Shown one piece after another: positions 29,984-37,178 of a stretch of 57,595 nucleotides of DNA (the first letter of the stretch is position 1; the number at the start of each line of letters is the position of its first letter). The notes beneath the pieces are model-generated. The model worked only from the letters and a program-made list of their open reading frames with translations, searched no databases and was not told the DNA's origin. The DNA is from Fictibacillus phosphorivorans (GTDB lineage Bacteria > Bacillota > Bacilli > Bacillales > Fictibacillaceae), in the NCBI RefSeq assembly GCF_001619875.1, contig NZ_LRFC01000004.1, positions 1 to 57,595 on the forward strand. Direction: 5' to 3'. A program made the position numbers and the translations under genes.

Positions 29984-30214
29984 GTTGATTAGAGTGCAGG
30001 GTGTGAGACTCCTCGAAAATTGAACTTCAAATTTTCTTCGTGCGATGTGTCGCTGCTGTAGCCTTCCTTGTCCTGCGGGACAGGTGGGCAGTCAGAAAAG
30101 TGGAAGAGAGGCTAGCCACTGCAACTAGACAGGTGAGACACTTAAAAGTGAAACGTAACGAATGTGGCTCACCGCCTGCCCCGCGGAAAGCGAGCACCTG
30201 GAACGGAAATCAAC
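29984..30214 (+). repeat. Interspersed palindromic element, copy F, with two insertions
   Basis: Compared with copy C, this copy carries two extra segments: about 61 bp at 30014-30074, after GAGACTCCT, containing its own hairpin (GAAAATT... AAATTTTC), and about 41 bp at 30092-30132, bounded by CAG on both sides. The rest of the 495-bp spoVT-yabM gap has no gene. Confidence 0.75.
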
Positions 30215-30387
30215 CACTTTCAAGAGCAGTCAACATATTCAACCAGACTACTTGAATTAACCGCATATCGCCGGGCGATACATTCCGTTTATGGTATAAT
30301 ACCTTGAATTATGTTGATGAAGTAAAGAACGTGTCGACATGTGTCGTCCCGGGAAATAAATATATGCAGTATCGAGGTATCTATACT

Positions 30388-31974
30388 ATGAACTCTAAGA
30401 AGTATTCCGTATGGGAAGGTGCATTGCTGCTGACTGCTGCAGCAATCATTGTAAAATTACTAAGTGTCGTTTATCGCATACCCTATCAGAACATGACGGG
30501 TGATTTTGGCTTTTATGTATTTCAGCAGGCCTATCCGTTTTACGCCATTGCAGCAGCTATTGCTTTTACAGGGTTTCCGATGGCATTGTCAAAAATGATC
30601 GTTTCAGAGAAAAACAATAATGATCATCTTATTAAAACATCTGTATGGACATCCTTTACGTTAGGTGTGTTTTCATTTGTTCTTCTTTTTTTCACAGCGC
30701 CATTTATCGCACGGTGGATGGGAGATGACAATCTTGAATTACCTATAAAGGTAATCTCGGTTCTATTTTTGTTTATCCCGTTTGCTGCTTTCTTGAGAGG
30801 TACGTATCAGGGGTACGGTGATATGCAGCTTACGGCTGTTTCGCAATTGATTGAGCAGACAATTCGAGTATCAGGGATTTTGCTATTATCTTATTATTTC
30901 GTTTCAAAAGGCTACACCAGTTATGAAACGGGGGCAGCGGCGCTGTCAGGTTCAGTGATTGGAGCCCTTGCGTCAGGATTATTCCTCTTATTTTTTTGGA
31001 AGAAGGGATTTGCGAAAACATATAATCCTAAAGCGAAAATCCGGTTTCTATACGCGGCAGAACTGCTGAAAACAAGTGTTTATCTTTCTTTAAGTGCTCT
31101 CATACTCGCTTTGATGCAGCTTGTCGATTCTTTTCTTTTTGTTAACGTATGGGTAGGAAGCGGAATGGATTCATATGATGCAAAAATATTAAAAGGGGTT
31201 TTCGACCGTGGACAACCTCTTCTCCAATTAGGTACCGTAGCGGCAGCTTCAATCGCACTTGCTGTTGTACCAGAAATGGCAACGTTAGTTAACAAAAAGA
31301 AAACAGCGGAAATTCAGTTTCTTGCTAAACTTTCTGTTAAAATCTCTATTGTTTTCGGAGGAGCAGCAGCGGTTGGGCTAATCTGTATCATGAAAGATCT
31401 TAATGTTATGCTGTTTAAAAACGAGGATGGTTCGCGTGCTCTTGCCATTCTTTGTGTATCGATTATTTTTGTTTCTATCATTTATACAACAACTGGACTT
31501 TTACAAGGACTTGGTCATGGACGATTTGCGGCCTTTACCGTACTTTTAGCTGTAGCTGTTAAAATAGCGGGAAACTTTGTTTTCATTCCGATTATTGGTA
31601 TGGAAGGTGCTGCATTATCAACCGTATTAGCTACCTTTGCAGCAGCTGCCGCTCAACTCGTCAAGCTTCAGTCAGCAACAAGATTTCTAATGAGAAGTCA
31701 AAAAGCAAAACTGTTTTATTACATAGTCTCCCTCATTTTTATGGCCGTTGGAGTTTTGGCATGGCTGTTTATCGCAAAAAACGTTTTATTTCTAGCTGAC
31801 ACGCGATTTCATTCGATGCTGATCAGTATCAGTTCATCCTTAATAGGGGCAGCACTTTATTTTATCTGCATCTTTAAACTCAGAATTTTTTCACAAGCAG
31901 AATGGGACTCCGTGTTTCATTCCGTCAGCTTATTTAAAAAACTGTTTAAACGTCTTAAAAAAAGGAGACCATGA
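30388..31974 (+). CDS. yabM: Polysaccharide/lipid II flippase-family membrane protein (YabM, SpoVB-like)
   Basis: This 528-residue MOP-superfamily protein has about 14 predicted membrane segments spread over its whole length and the N-terminal signature YRIPYQNMTGDFGFYVFQQAYPFYAIA. It is related to SpoVB and MurJ/YtgP; a role in moving lipid-linked wall precursors is inferred from family. ATG 30388 is chosen because CGAGGT precedes it and homologues start nearby. The frame is open up to 30304, with an alternative ATG at 30364. It overlaps yabN by 4 bases. Confidence 0.85.
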   Translation: MNSKKYSVWEGALLLTAAAIIVKLLSVVYRIPYQNMTGDFGFYVFQQAYPFYAIAAAIAFTGFPMALSKMIVSEKNNNDHLIKTSVWTSFTLGVFSFVLLFFTAPFIARWMGDDNLELPIKVISVLFLFIPFAAFLRGTYQGYGDMQLTAVSQLIEQTIRVSGILLLSYYFVSKGYTSYETGAAALSGSVIGALASGLFLLFFWKKGFAKTYNPKAKIRFLYAAELLKTSVYLSLSALILALMQLVDSFLFVNVWVGSGMDSYDAKILKGVFDRGQPLLQLGTVAAASIALAVVPEMATLVNKKKTAEIQFLAKLSVKISIVFGGAAAVGLICIMKDLNVMLFKNEDGSRALAILCVSIIFVSIIYTTTGLLQGLGHGRFAAFTVLLAVAVKIAGNFVFIPIIGMEGAALSTVLATFAAAAAQLVKLQSATRFLMRSQKAKLFYYIVSLIFMAVGVLAWLFIAKNVLFLADTRFHSMLISISSSLIGAALYFICIFKLRIFSQAEWDSVFHSVSLFKKLFKRLKKRRP

Positions 31975-33416
31975 TGACAAAGAAGATTACAATCATAGGC
32001 TTAGGTGCCGGAGATCTTGACCAGATGACGCTTGGCATCTACCGGATGCTTGAGTCAACTGATAAGGTCTATGTCCGTACAATCCACCACCCTGCTGTAG
32101 AAGACCTTATGAAACAAGGAAAGACCTTCGTTGCATTTGATGAGATCTATGAAAAGCATGATGAGTTTGAGCCTGTTTATAAGGAGATTGCCGAAATTTT
32201 GTTCAAGGCAGCTGAGAGGGAGAATCATGTAATCTATGCTGTCCCGGGCCATCCACTCGTTGCGGAACGAGCTGTTCAAATTCTATTGCATGAGGCACAA
32301 AGCAAAGAGATTGAAGTAACAGTTGCAGGCGGGAAAAGTTTCCTCGATGAGATGTACACCGCGCTCAGAATCGACCCAATAGAAGGGTGCCAGATTCTTG
32401 ATGGTACTTCGTTAAAGAAAGATGAGATTCAGATTCGCCATCATCTTGTAATCGTCCAAGTGTATGATAGCTTCATCGCATCAGAAGTGAAGCTGACACT
32501 AATGGAAAAATACCCGGATGATTATGAAGTTGTGGTCGTTACAGCGGCAGGCAGCTCGGATGAATTCATCAAGCGAGTTCCGCTTTATGAACTGGACCAT
32601 TCTGTGACATTAAACAATTTAACAGCTGTTTACGTTCCCCCTGTAAAAGAAGATGAGCTTATGTACAGAGAGTTTTCGTTCTTAAGAAACGTTATCTCTC
32701 GCCTGCGCGGACCTGGCGGCTGTCCGTGGGATCAAAAGCAAACACATGTTACACTAAAAAAGTATTTAATCGAAGAAGCTTATGAAGTGCTGGATGCGAT
32801 TGATGAAGAAGACGATGAGGCACTTGCAGAAGAACTTGGGGATGTATTGCTTCAAGTACTTCTTCACGCACAAATTGGTGAAGATGAAGGATTTTTTGCC
32901 ATTGAAGATGTTATTGCTGTTTTAACCGAAAAGATGATCCGCCGTCATCCACATGTGTTTAGTGATGTTTCTGCAGAGAATGCAGACGAAGTAGTGGCTA
33001 ACTGGGACGCGATAAAAGCGCAAGAGACAGGAAAAGAAGATAGAGAGTCTCTGCTCGATGGTGTGCCAAAAGGAATCCCTGCTATTCAAAAGGCGTTTCT
33101 TTTTCAAAAGAAGGCTGCTAAAGTTGGTTTTGACTGGAAAGAAGCAGAGCCCGTCTATGATAAGATTTTAGAAGAATTAAAAGAGTTTCAGGAAGCTGAA
33201 GGGGATGAACAACAAAAAGAGCTTGGTGATTTATTGTTTTCAGTAGTAAACTTAGCGCGTTTTTACAAAATAGATCCTGAAGAGGCGCTGAATGAGACCA
33301 ATCGAAAGTTTAAAAAGCGATTTAACTATATTGAACAGGCGTTGAAGAGACAAAACCTATCGTTCGATGATGTAACGCTTGAGGAAATGGACCGACTTTG
33401 GAACGAAGCAAAATAA
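31971..33416 (+). CDS. yabN: Fused tetrapyrrole-methylase-like and MazG nucleotide pyrophosphohydrolase (YabN)
   Basis: In this 481-residue two-domain protein, residues 1-~220 form a TP-methylase-like domain (ITIIGLGAGDLDQMTLG, YAVPGHPLVAERAVQ). Residues ~245-481 form two MazG modules, the first with GPGGCPWDQKQTHVTLKKYL, EEAYEVLDAI and ELGDVLLQVLLHAQ. MazG domains hydrolyse (d)NTPs; the methylase-like half has no assigned substrate. It starts at ATGATG over the yabM stop (AAAGGAG at 31962), so it is translationally coupled. Confidence 0.92.
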   Translation: MMTKKITIIGLGAGDLDQMTLGIYRMLESTDKVYVRTIHHPAVEDLMKQGKTFVAFDEIYEKHDEFEPVYKEIAEILFKAAERENHVIYAVPGHPLVAERAVQILLHEAQSKEIEVTVAGGKSFLDEMYTALRIDPIEGCQILDGTSLKKDEIQIRHHLVIVQVYDSFIASEVKLTLMEKYPDDYEVVVVTAAGSSDEFIKRVPLYELDHSVTLNNLTAVYVPPVKEDELMYREFSFLRNVISRLRGPGGCPWDQKQTHVTLKKYLIEEAYEVLDAIDEEDDEALAEELGDVLLQVLLHAQIGEDEGFFAIEDVIAVLTEKMIRRHPHVFSDVSAENADEVVANWDAIKAQETGKEDRESLLDGVPKGIPAIQKAFLFQKKAAKVGFDWKEAEPVYDKILEELKEFQEAEGDEQQKELGDLLFSVVNLARFYKIDPEEALNETNRKFKKRFNYIEQALKRQNLSFDDVTLEEMDRLWNEAK

Positions 33417-33479
33417 TTTTTTTTTCAACAAAGAAGGATTATAGTGAAAAATAGAGAATATTTTCTCGAGAAATAGTAA

Positions 33480-33504
33480 GAAACCCTTAATTATAAGGGT
33501 TTTC
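33480..33504 (+). terminator. yabN terminator
   Basis: AAACCCTTA / TAAGGGTTT stem-loop ending in TTTT, between yabN and the HU gene. Confidence 0.75.
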
Positions 33505-33544
33505 TACCGAATTATGTGATAGATAAACAAGGAGGTAATTAAAA

Positions 33545-33817
33545 ATGAACAAAAATGAATTGGTAACAAATATTTCAGAAAAGTCAGGACTTACAAAGAA
33601 AGACGTAGAAACAGTCGTTAATGGCGTAATCGATGAAATTACTTCTGCTCTAAAAGACGGAGACAAAGTACAGTTTGTTGGATTTGGAACTTTTGAAACT
33701 CGCGAGCGTTCTAGCCGTACTGGCCGCAACCCTCAAACAGGGAAAGAAATTCAAATCCCAGCTGCTACAGTTCCAGCGTTTAAAGCAGGAAACAAGCTGA
33801 AAGAAGCTGTTAAGTAA
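33545..33817 (+). CDS. hup: HU-family DNA-binding protein
   Basis: This 90-residue HU protein has [20 protein letters not shown] at the N-terminus, the arm motif [14 protein letters not shown] near 61-74 and the conserved [15 protein letters not shown]-terminus. HU bends and compacts DNA. GGAGGT lies 9 bases before ATG 33545. In B. subtilis the single HU gene (hbs) is elsewhere, so this is either a relocated or an additional HU copy. It is placed 2 bp before rqcP and after a terminator, suggesting an HU-rqcP transcript. Confidence 0.93.
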   Translation: MNKNELVTNISEKSGLTKKDVETVVNGVIDEITSALKDGDKVQFVGFGTFETRERSSRTGRNPQTGKEIQIPAATVPAFKAGNKLKEAVK

Positions 33818-33819
33818 GC

Positions 33820-34086
33820 ATGCGCTTAGATAAGTTTCTGAAAGTCTCCCGTCTGATCAAACGGAGAACCGTGGCGAAGGAGATTTCAGATCAAGGCCGT
33901 ATCTCGATTAACGGATTGCAGGCTAAAGCGTCTTCTGATGTAAAAGTTGGGGACGAGCTTACGATTCGTTTTGGCCAAAAGCTCGTAAAGGTGAAAATCA
34001 ACGAGCTTAAAGATACGACCAAAAAAGAGGACGCAGACAACATGTACACCGTTCTCGAAGAAAACCGCATCGAAACGACTGAGTAG
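33820..34086 (+). CDS. rqcP: Ribosome quality control factor RqcP (YabO)
   Basis: This 88-residue S4-domain protein has [21 protein letters not shown] and [20 protein letters not shown], matching RqcP/YabO (Hsp15-like). RqcP binds 50S-peptidyl-tRNA complexes with RqcH and supports alanine tailing. It starts 2 bp after the HU stop, so translation is probably coupled to the HU gene. It has its own terminator. Confidence 0.93.
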   Translation: MRLDKFLKVSRLIKRRTVAKEISDQGRISINGLQAKASSDVKVGDELTIRFGQKLVKVKINELKDTTKKEDADNMYTVLEENRIETTE

Positions 34087-34115
34087 AAGAACCTGAATTT
34101 TTCAGGTTCTTTTTC
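34087..34115 (+). terminator. rqcP terminator
   Basis: AAGAACCTGAA / TTCAGGTTCTT stem-loop with T5. Confidence 0.85.
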
Positions 34116-34158
34116 CTTTTTTGAGACAAAAGCTCCTTTCATTTCGGTAGACAGCTTG

Positions 34159-34187
34159 TTCTATTCGCCCGCTTTGCTTCATACATT
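34159..34187 (+). promoter_or_regulatory. Sigma-E promoter of yabP
   Basis: TTCTATT (34159-34165), 14 bp, CATACATT (34180-34187). The -10 is an excellent sigma-E match, and the -35 matches 5 of 7. yabP and yabQ are mother-cell genes in B. subtilis. Confidence 0.65.
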
Positions 34188-34212
34188 TGTATGGAATAGA
34201 GGAGGGGATTGT

Positions 34213-34521
34213 ATGGATCAACGATACGATTTAAATGGATATAATCAAAAAGTGAGCACACCAAACCATGATGTGAGAATGGTAGGCAGAAAGAGTTTAG
34301 AGATTACGGGCGTTAAACAAGTAGAAAGCTTTGATAATGAAGAGTTTTTGCTTGAGACAACGATGGGCTTTTTAGCGATACGCGGGACAAACTTGAAGAT
34401 GAAGAATCTTGATGTTGAATCAGGTGTCGTAAATATTGAAGGCAAAGTGTTCGATCTTGTGTACCTTGACCAGCAGACAGGCGAAAAGAATAAAGGCTTT
34501 TTCGGCAAACTGTTCAAATGA
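34213..34521 (+). CDS. yabP: Sporulation protein YabP
   Basis: This 102-residue protein of the YabP/YqfC family has the core VGRKSLEITGVKQVESFDNEEFLLETTMGFLAIRG. It is needed for spore formation in the mother cell; its molecular role is unknown. ATG 34213 has GAGGAGGGG upstream; the longer frame from 34156 starts within the sigma-E promoter. It overlaps yabQ at ATGA (34518-34521). Confidence 0.92.
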   Translation: MDQRYDLNGYNQKVSTPNHDVRMVGRKSLEITGVKQVESFDNEEFLLETTMGFLAIRGTNLKMKNLDVESGVVNIEGKVFDLVYLDQQTGEKNKGFFGKLFK

Positions 34522-35117
34522 CCTTAACTGTTCAGTTTCAAACCATGCTTTCTATGGTGATCATGGGAATCTGGATCGGAATGGCAGTCGATACGTACGG
34601 CCGGTTTATCCATGAAAAGAGAAAGTGGCATTGGCTTCACTTTTTAAATGATCTGCTGTTTTGGCTGGTACAGGCTTTGCTCGTCTTCTATGTCCTTCTG
34701 CATGTGAATCATGCTGAGATCCGTTTCTATATTTTTATTGCTCTCATTTGTGGTTATGCGGCGTACCGAGCACTTTTTGAACGAATCTATAAGAAGATAC
34801 TTGAGTGGATGGTTACAGCTGTTGTATCCCTTTTTCGTTTTTTTTATCGCCTGCTTAACTCTTTAATCGTAATGCCGATAAAATGGTTAATTATGCTCAT
34901 ATCCGCTATTCTATTATATGCATTTAACATCTTGCGGAAGATTGCAATGGTGATTTTCATGATTCTTTTTTCTCCTTTTAAGTGGGTGGGACGACTCATC
35001 TGGCGTTTCATTCCAAAGCAAAAATGGTATAATTTAAAGGAGAAATATTTAAAATTAGCAGGGTTTTTGATTTCAGCGAAGAATAAAGTCAGCAATTGGA
35101 AGGGAAAAAAGAAGTAA
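34518..35117 (+). CDS. yabQ: Sporulation membrane protein YabQ
   Basis: This 199-residue membrane protein has about four to five hydrophobic segments (from residue 5, near 40-60, 65-85, 112-145) followed by a basic C-terminal tail. It belongs to the YabQ family, required for cortex formation in B. subtilis. It overlaps the yabP stop by 4 bases, so coupled translation is likely; divIC follows after 20 bp. Confidence 0.88.
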   Translation: MTLTVQFQTMLSMVIMGIWIGMAVDTYGRFIHEKRKWHWLHFLNDLLFWLVQALLVFYVLLHVNHAEIRFYIFIALICGYAAYRALFERIYKKILEWMVTAVVSLFRFFYRLLNSLIVMPIKWLIMLISAILLYAFNILRKIAMVIFMILFSPFKWVGRLIWRFIPKQKWYNLKEKYLKLAGFLISAKNKVSNWKGKKK

Positions 35118-35137
35118 AGGAGGGGAACAGCGAACGA

Positions 35138-35497
35138 ATGCGCCAAAAAAAAATTACAGAGATTCACTCACAATACATCCAGAATAAAGAACGTCATGAG
35201 AAGGTGATCGCTAAACGTAAGCGTGGATTGTACCGCCGCTTAACGGGGGCCTTTATCGTATTTTCCTTTTTTGCTTTTTTAATTATAACGGGAATTGCAG
35301 AACAGCTTTCCCTTTTAAATGAAAAACAGATGCAACAACAAGAGTTAAGTGACGAATACAAAGCTCTTTTGGAAGAAAAGGCACAACTTAAAGATGAAGT
35401 GAATAAACTAAAAGACGAAGAATACATTGGAGAAATCGCTAGACGAGACTTTTTTATGTCAAAGCCTGGTGAAACAATCTTTAAACTTCCAGAATAA
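35138..35497 (+). CDS. divIC: Cell division protein DivIC (FtsB family)
   Basis: This 119-residue bitopic protein has a basic cytoplasmic N-terminus, one membrane segment (about 37-58, GAFIVFSFFAFLIITGIA), a coiled coil (about 62-95) and the conserved YIGEIARRDFFMSKPGETIF end. It forms a septal complex with FtsL and DivIB. ATG 35138 lies 15 bases after AAAGGAGG; this spacing is a little long. Confidence 0.92.
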   Translation: MRQKKITEIHSQYIQNKERHEKVIAKRKRGLYRRLTGAFIVFSFFAFLIITGIAEQLSLLNEKQMQQQELSDEYKALLEEKAQLKDEVNKLKDEEYIGEIARRDFFMSKPGETIFKLPE

Positions 35498-35512
35498 AGC
35501 AATAAGCGTAGA

Positions 35513-35542
35513 TTGACACGCAGATTTTTTCGATTGTATAAT
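35513..35542 (+). promoter_or_regulatory. yabR promoter
   Basis: TTGACA (35513-35518), 18 bp, TATAAT (35537-35542). Confidence 0.75.
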
Positions 35543-35588
35543 AAGTATTGATATCTTTTGAGATTTTTTAAGGAGGAGCATTTTTTGC

Positions 35589-36032
35589 ATGTCAATTGAA
35601 GTAGGCAGCAAGTTGCAAGGGAAAGTTACTGGGATTACTCATTTTGGAGCGTTTGTTGAGCTGCCAGGGGGTACAACAGGACTCGTGCATATTAGCGAAG
35701 TTGCGGATAATTACGTGAAGGACATCAACGAATTTCTTAAAGTTGGTGATCAAGTAGAAGTTAAGGTTATGAGCGTCGAAAAGGACGGAAAGATTGGTTT
35801 GTCTATAAAGAAAGCAAAAGAAAATCCTGCTGCTTCTAGTAGACCAGCCCCTTCAAGAGGCGGTTTCAACAAATCGCGCAAAGGTCCAAACCGAGGTGGA
35901 AACAACCATTCTACAGCATTATCTTTTGAGGATAAGATGAATAAATTCCTTAAAGATAGTGAAGATCGACTCACTACTTTAAAGCGTAGTACTGAATCAA
36001 AAAGAGGTGGCCGCGGCGGCCGAAGAGGATAA
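35589..36032 (+). CDS. yabR: S1 RNA-binding domain protein YabR
   Basis: This 147-residue protein has a single S1 domain at residues 3-75 (GSKLQGKVTGITHFGAFVELPGG, HISEVADNYVKDINEFLKVGD) with a basic, glycine- and serine-rich C-terminal tail (SRGGFNKSRKGPNRGGNN; RGGRGGRRG end). It is probably ribosome- or RNA-associated by analogy with other general S1 proteins. It has its own sigma-A promoter and terminator. Confidence 0.9.
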   Translation: MSIEVGSKLQGKVTGITHFGAFVELPGGTTGLVHISEVADNYVKDINEFLKVGDQVEVKVMSVEKDGKIGLSIKKAKENPAASSRPAPSRGGFNKSRKGPNRGGNNHSTALSFEDKMNKFLKDSEDRLTTLKRSTESKRGGRGGRRG

Positions 36033-36069
36033 TTGTTGCATTTTTAATGCTCATTCATCTATATATGGC

Positions 36070-36096
36070 AAGCACCCTATCAGTAGGGTGCTTTTT
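36070..36096 (+). terminator. yabR terminator
   Basis: AAGCACCCTA / TAGGGTGCTT stem, loop TCAG, T-rich tail. Confidence 0.85.
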
Positions 36097-36208
36097 GTTT
36101 TTTTTGAGGTTGTTTACAGGGTTTGTTTTTTATTCGCTCTTTCCTAAATACGCTTTACTAAATGAATGATGGTTTTAAAGTTTTTTTGTTCTTTTTCATC
36201 ATCGACAA

Positions 36209-36338
36209 GTTGATTGGAGCGGAAGGCGCGAGACTCTGGGCTAGGACAGGAGGGCAGGTGAGACACTTATACGTGTAACGTACGAATGTGGCTCACCACC
36301 TGCCCCGCGGAAAGCGAGCGCCTGGAGCGGAGATCAAC
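36209..36338 (+). repeat. Interspersed palindromic element, copy G
   Basis: A full copy of the CTGCCCC subtype (GTTGATT to AGATCAAC), between yabR and tRNA-Met. Confidence 0.85.
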
Positions 36339-36400
36339 CACCTCTTGAACGAAAAAGGAAACATTACAAAAAACTTTTTCGACAAATTTCTAAAGAACCG

Positions 36401-36429
36401 TTGACAGGATGCCAGGATGGATGTAATAT
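36401..36429 (+). promoter_or_regulatory. tRNA-Met promoter
   Basis: TTGACA (36401-36406), 17 bp, TAATAT (36424-36429), about 22 bp before the tRNA. Confidence 0.7.
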
Positions 36430-36451
36430 ACTACTTGTGTCTTTTACAAAT

Positions 36452-36528
36452 GGCGGTGTAGCTCAGCTGGCTAGAGCGTACGGTTCATACCCGTGAGGTC
36501 GTGGGTTCGACTCCCTCCGCCGCTACCA
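36452..36528 (+). tRNA. tRNA-Met (CAT anticodon)
   Basis: This 77-nt cloverleaf has acceptor GGCGGTG paired with CGCCGCT, D-arm GCTCAGCTGGCTAGAGC, anticodon loop TTCATAC with CAT at 36486-36488, T-loop GGTTCGACTCC and an encoded CCA end. The paired first base and closed anticodon stem suggest an elongator rather than initiator tRNA. In B. subtilis a tRNA-Met/tRNA-Glu pair sits at this spot, but no tRNA-Glu follows here. Confidence 0.95.
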
Positions 36529-36561
36529 TTTTTAATTTTGACATATACATACAAACGTTCA

Positions 36562-36589
36562 AGAGCATCCGCATAGGGTGCTCTTTTTT
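36562..36589 (+). terminator. tRNA-Met terminator
   Basis: AGAGCATCC / GGGTGCTCT stem followed by T6. Confidence 0.85.
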
Positions 36590-36770
36590 ATTGTTTAGGA
36601 AACGGATTGTTCAACAAATCTAATAAGAGTGATTTCGCCGCATTTAAAAATATTGCAAAACCTTCAAAATTTGGTGTTAACTATTAAGATTTTGATAGTA
36701 ATAGCTATCACACTCAAACTGTCATGAAAAACAGCCCCTTTTGCTACAGAAAACCTCCTATTTATCTCTG

Positions 36771-36915
36771 TGTGCGTGAGATTCGCCGAGATGTGCGCTT
36801 AAATCGGTCGTTTGTGCGCGGAAAGAAGCTCGACTGCGCGTAAACCTCATTCAAACACGCGTAAATGAAGGGTGACTACGCGAACGTGTAACAGATAAAA
36901 GATCGCGTACCGTAA
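36771..36915. repeat. 21-bp-period array, core (G)CGCG (6 units), with shared tail
   Basis: The CG-rich core (TGTGCG in the first units, then CGCGTAAA) has its CG at 36775, 36796, 36817, 36837, 36858 and 36879: spacings 21, 21, 20, 21, 21. The last unit runs into a tail (36880-36915) that matches the tail of the array at 49005-49105 at 31 of 36 positions. It lies in the gene-free stretch between tRNA-Met and spoIIE. Confidence 0.7.
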
Positions 36916-37077
36916 CAACCTAAACAGTAGTCTTTCATTTCCTATATTTAAAAAGGTTCAATCCATTTTATTTTTCTTCATAATTCTCCCTAAAACTTTT
37001 AAAAATGAAAATTCCTTTTCCCTTTTTGTAAGAATGTTGTCCGCTTTTGCTTTACTTTCGTGAAATAGTGGTGAAGT

Positions 37078-37145
37078 GCGTCGAGAAGTTTTTCGAACCA
37101 ACATTGCTCTTTTGACAAAATCTTTGTTCTAAACCTGTTTATAAT
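37078..37145 (+). promoter_or_regulatory. spoIIE promoter with wide spacing and Spo0A-box-like sites
   Basis: TTGACA (37112-37117) and TATAAT (37140-37145) are perfect sigma-A hexamers but are 22 bp apart, the atypical spacing known for Spo0A-activated stage II promoters. Box-like sequences occur at 37078-37087 (GCGTCGAGAA), 37090-37099 (TTTTTCGAAC) and over the -35 (TTTTGACAAAA). Confidence 0.7.
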
Positions 37146-37178
37146 GGTTACACAAATTGGAAACGGGTGGTGTATGGG

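Noticed and set aside
30040-30255. 71-residue open frame between spoVT and yabM
   Set aside because: Made entirely from element copy F and its insertions.
36378-36384. Spo0A-box core TTCGACA upstream of tRNA-Met
   Set aside because: A single short core with no flanking match and no reason for control of a tRNA; probably chance.
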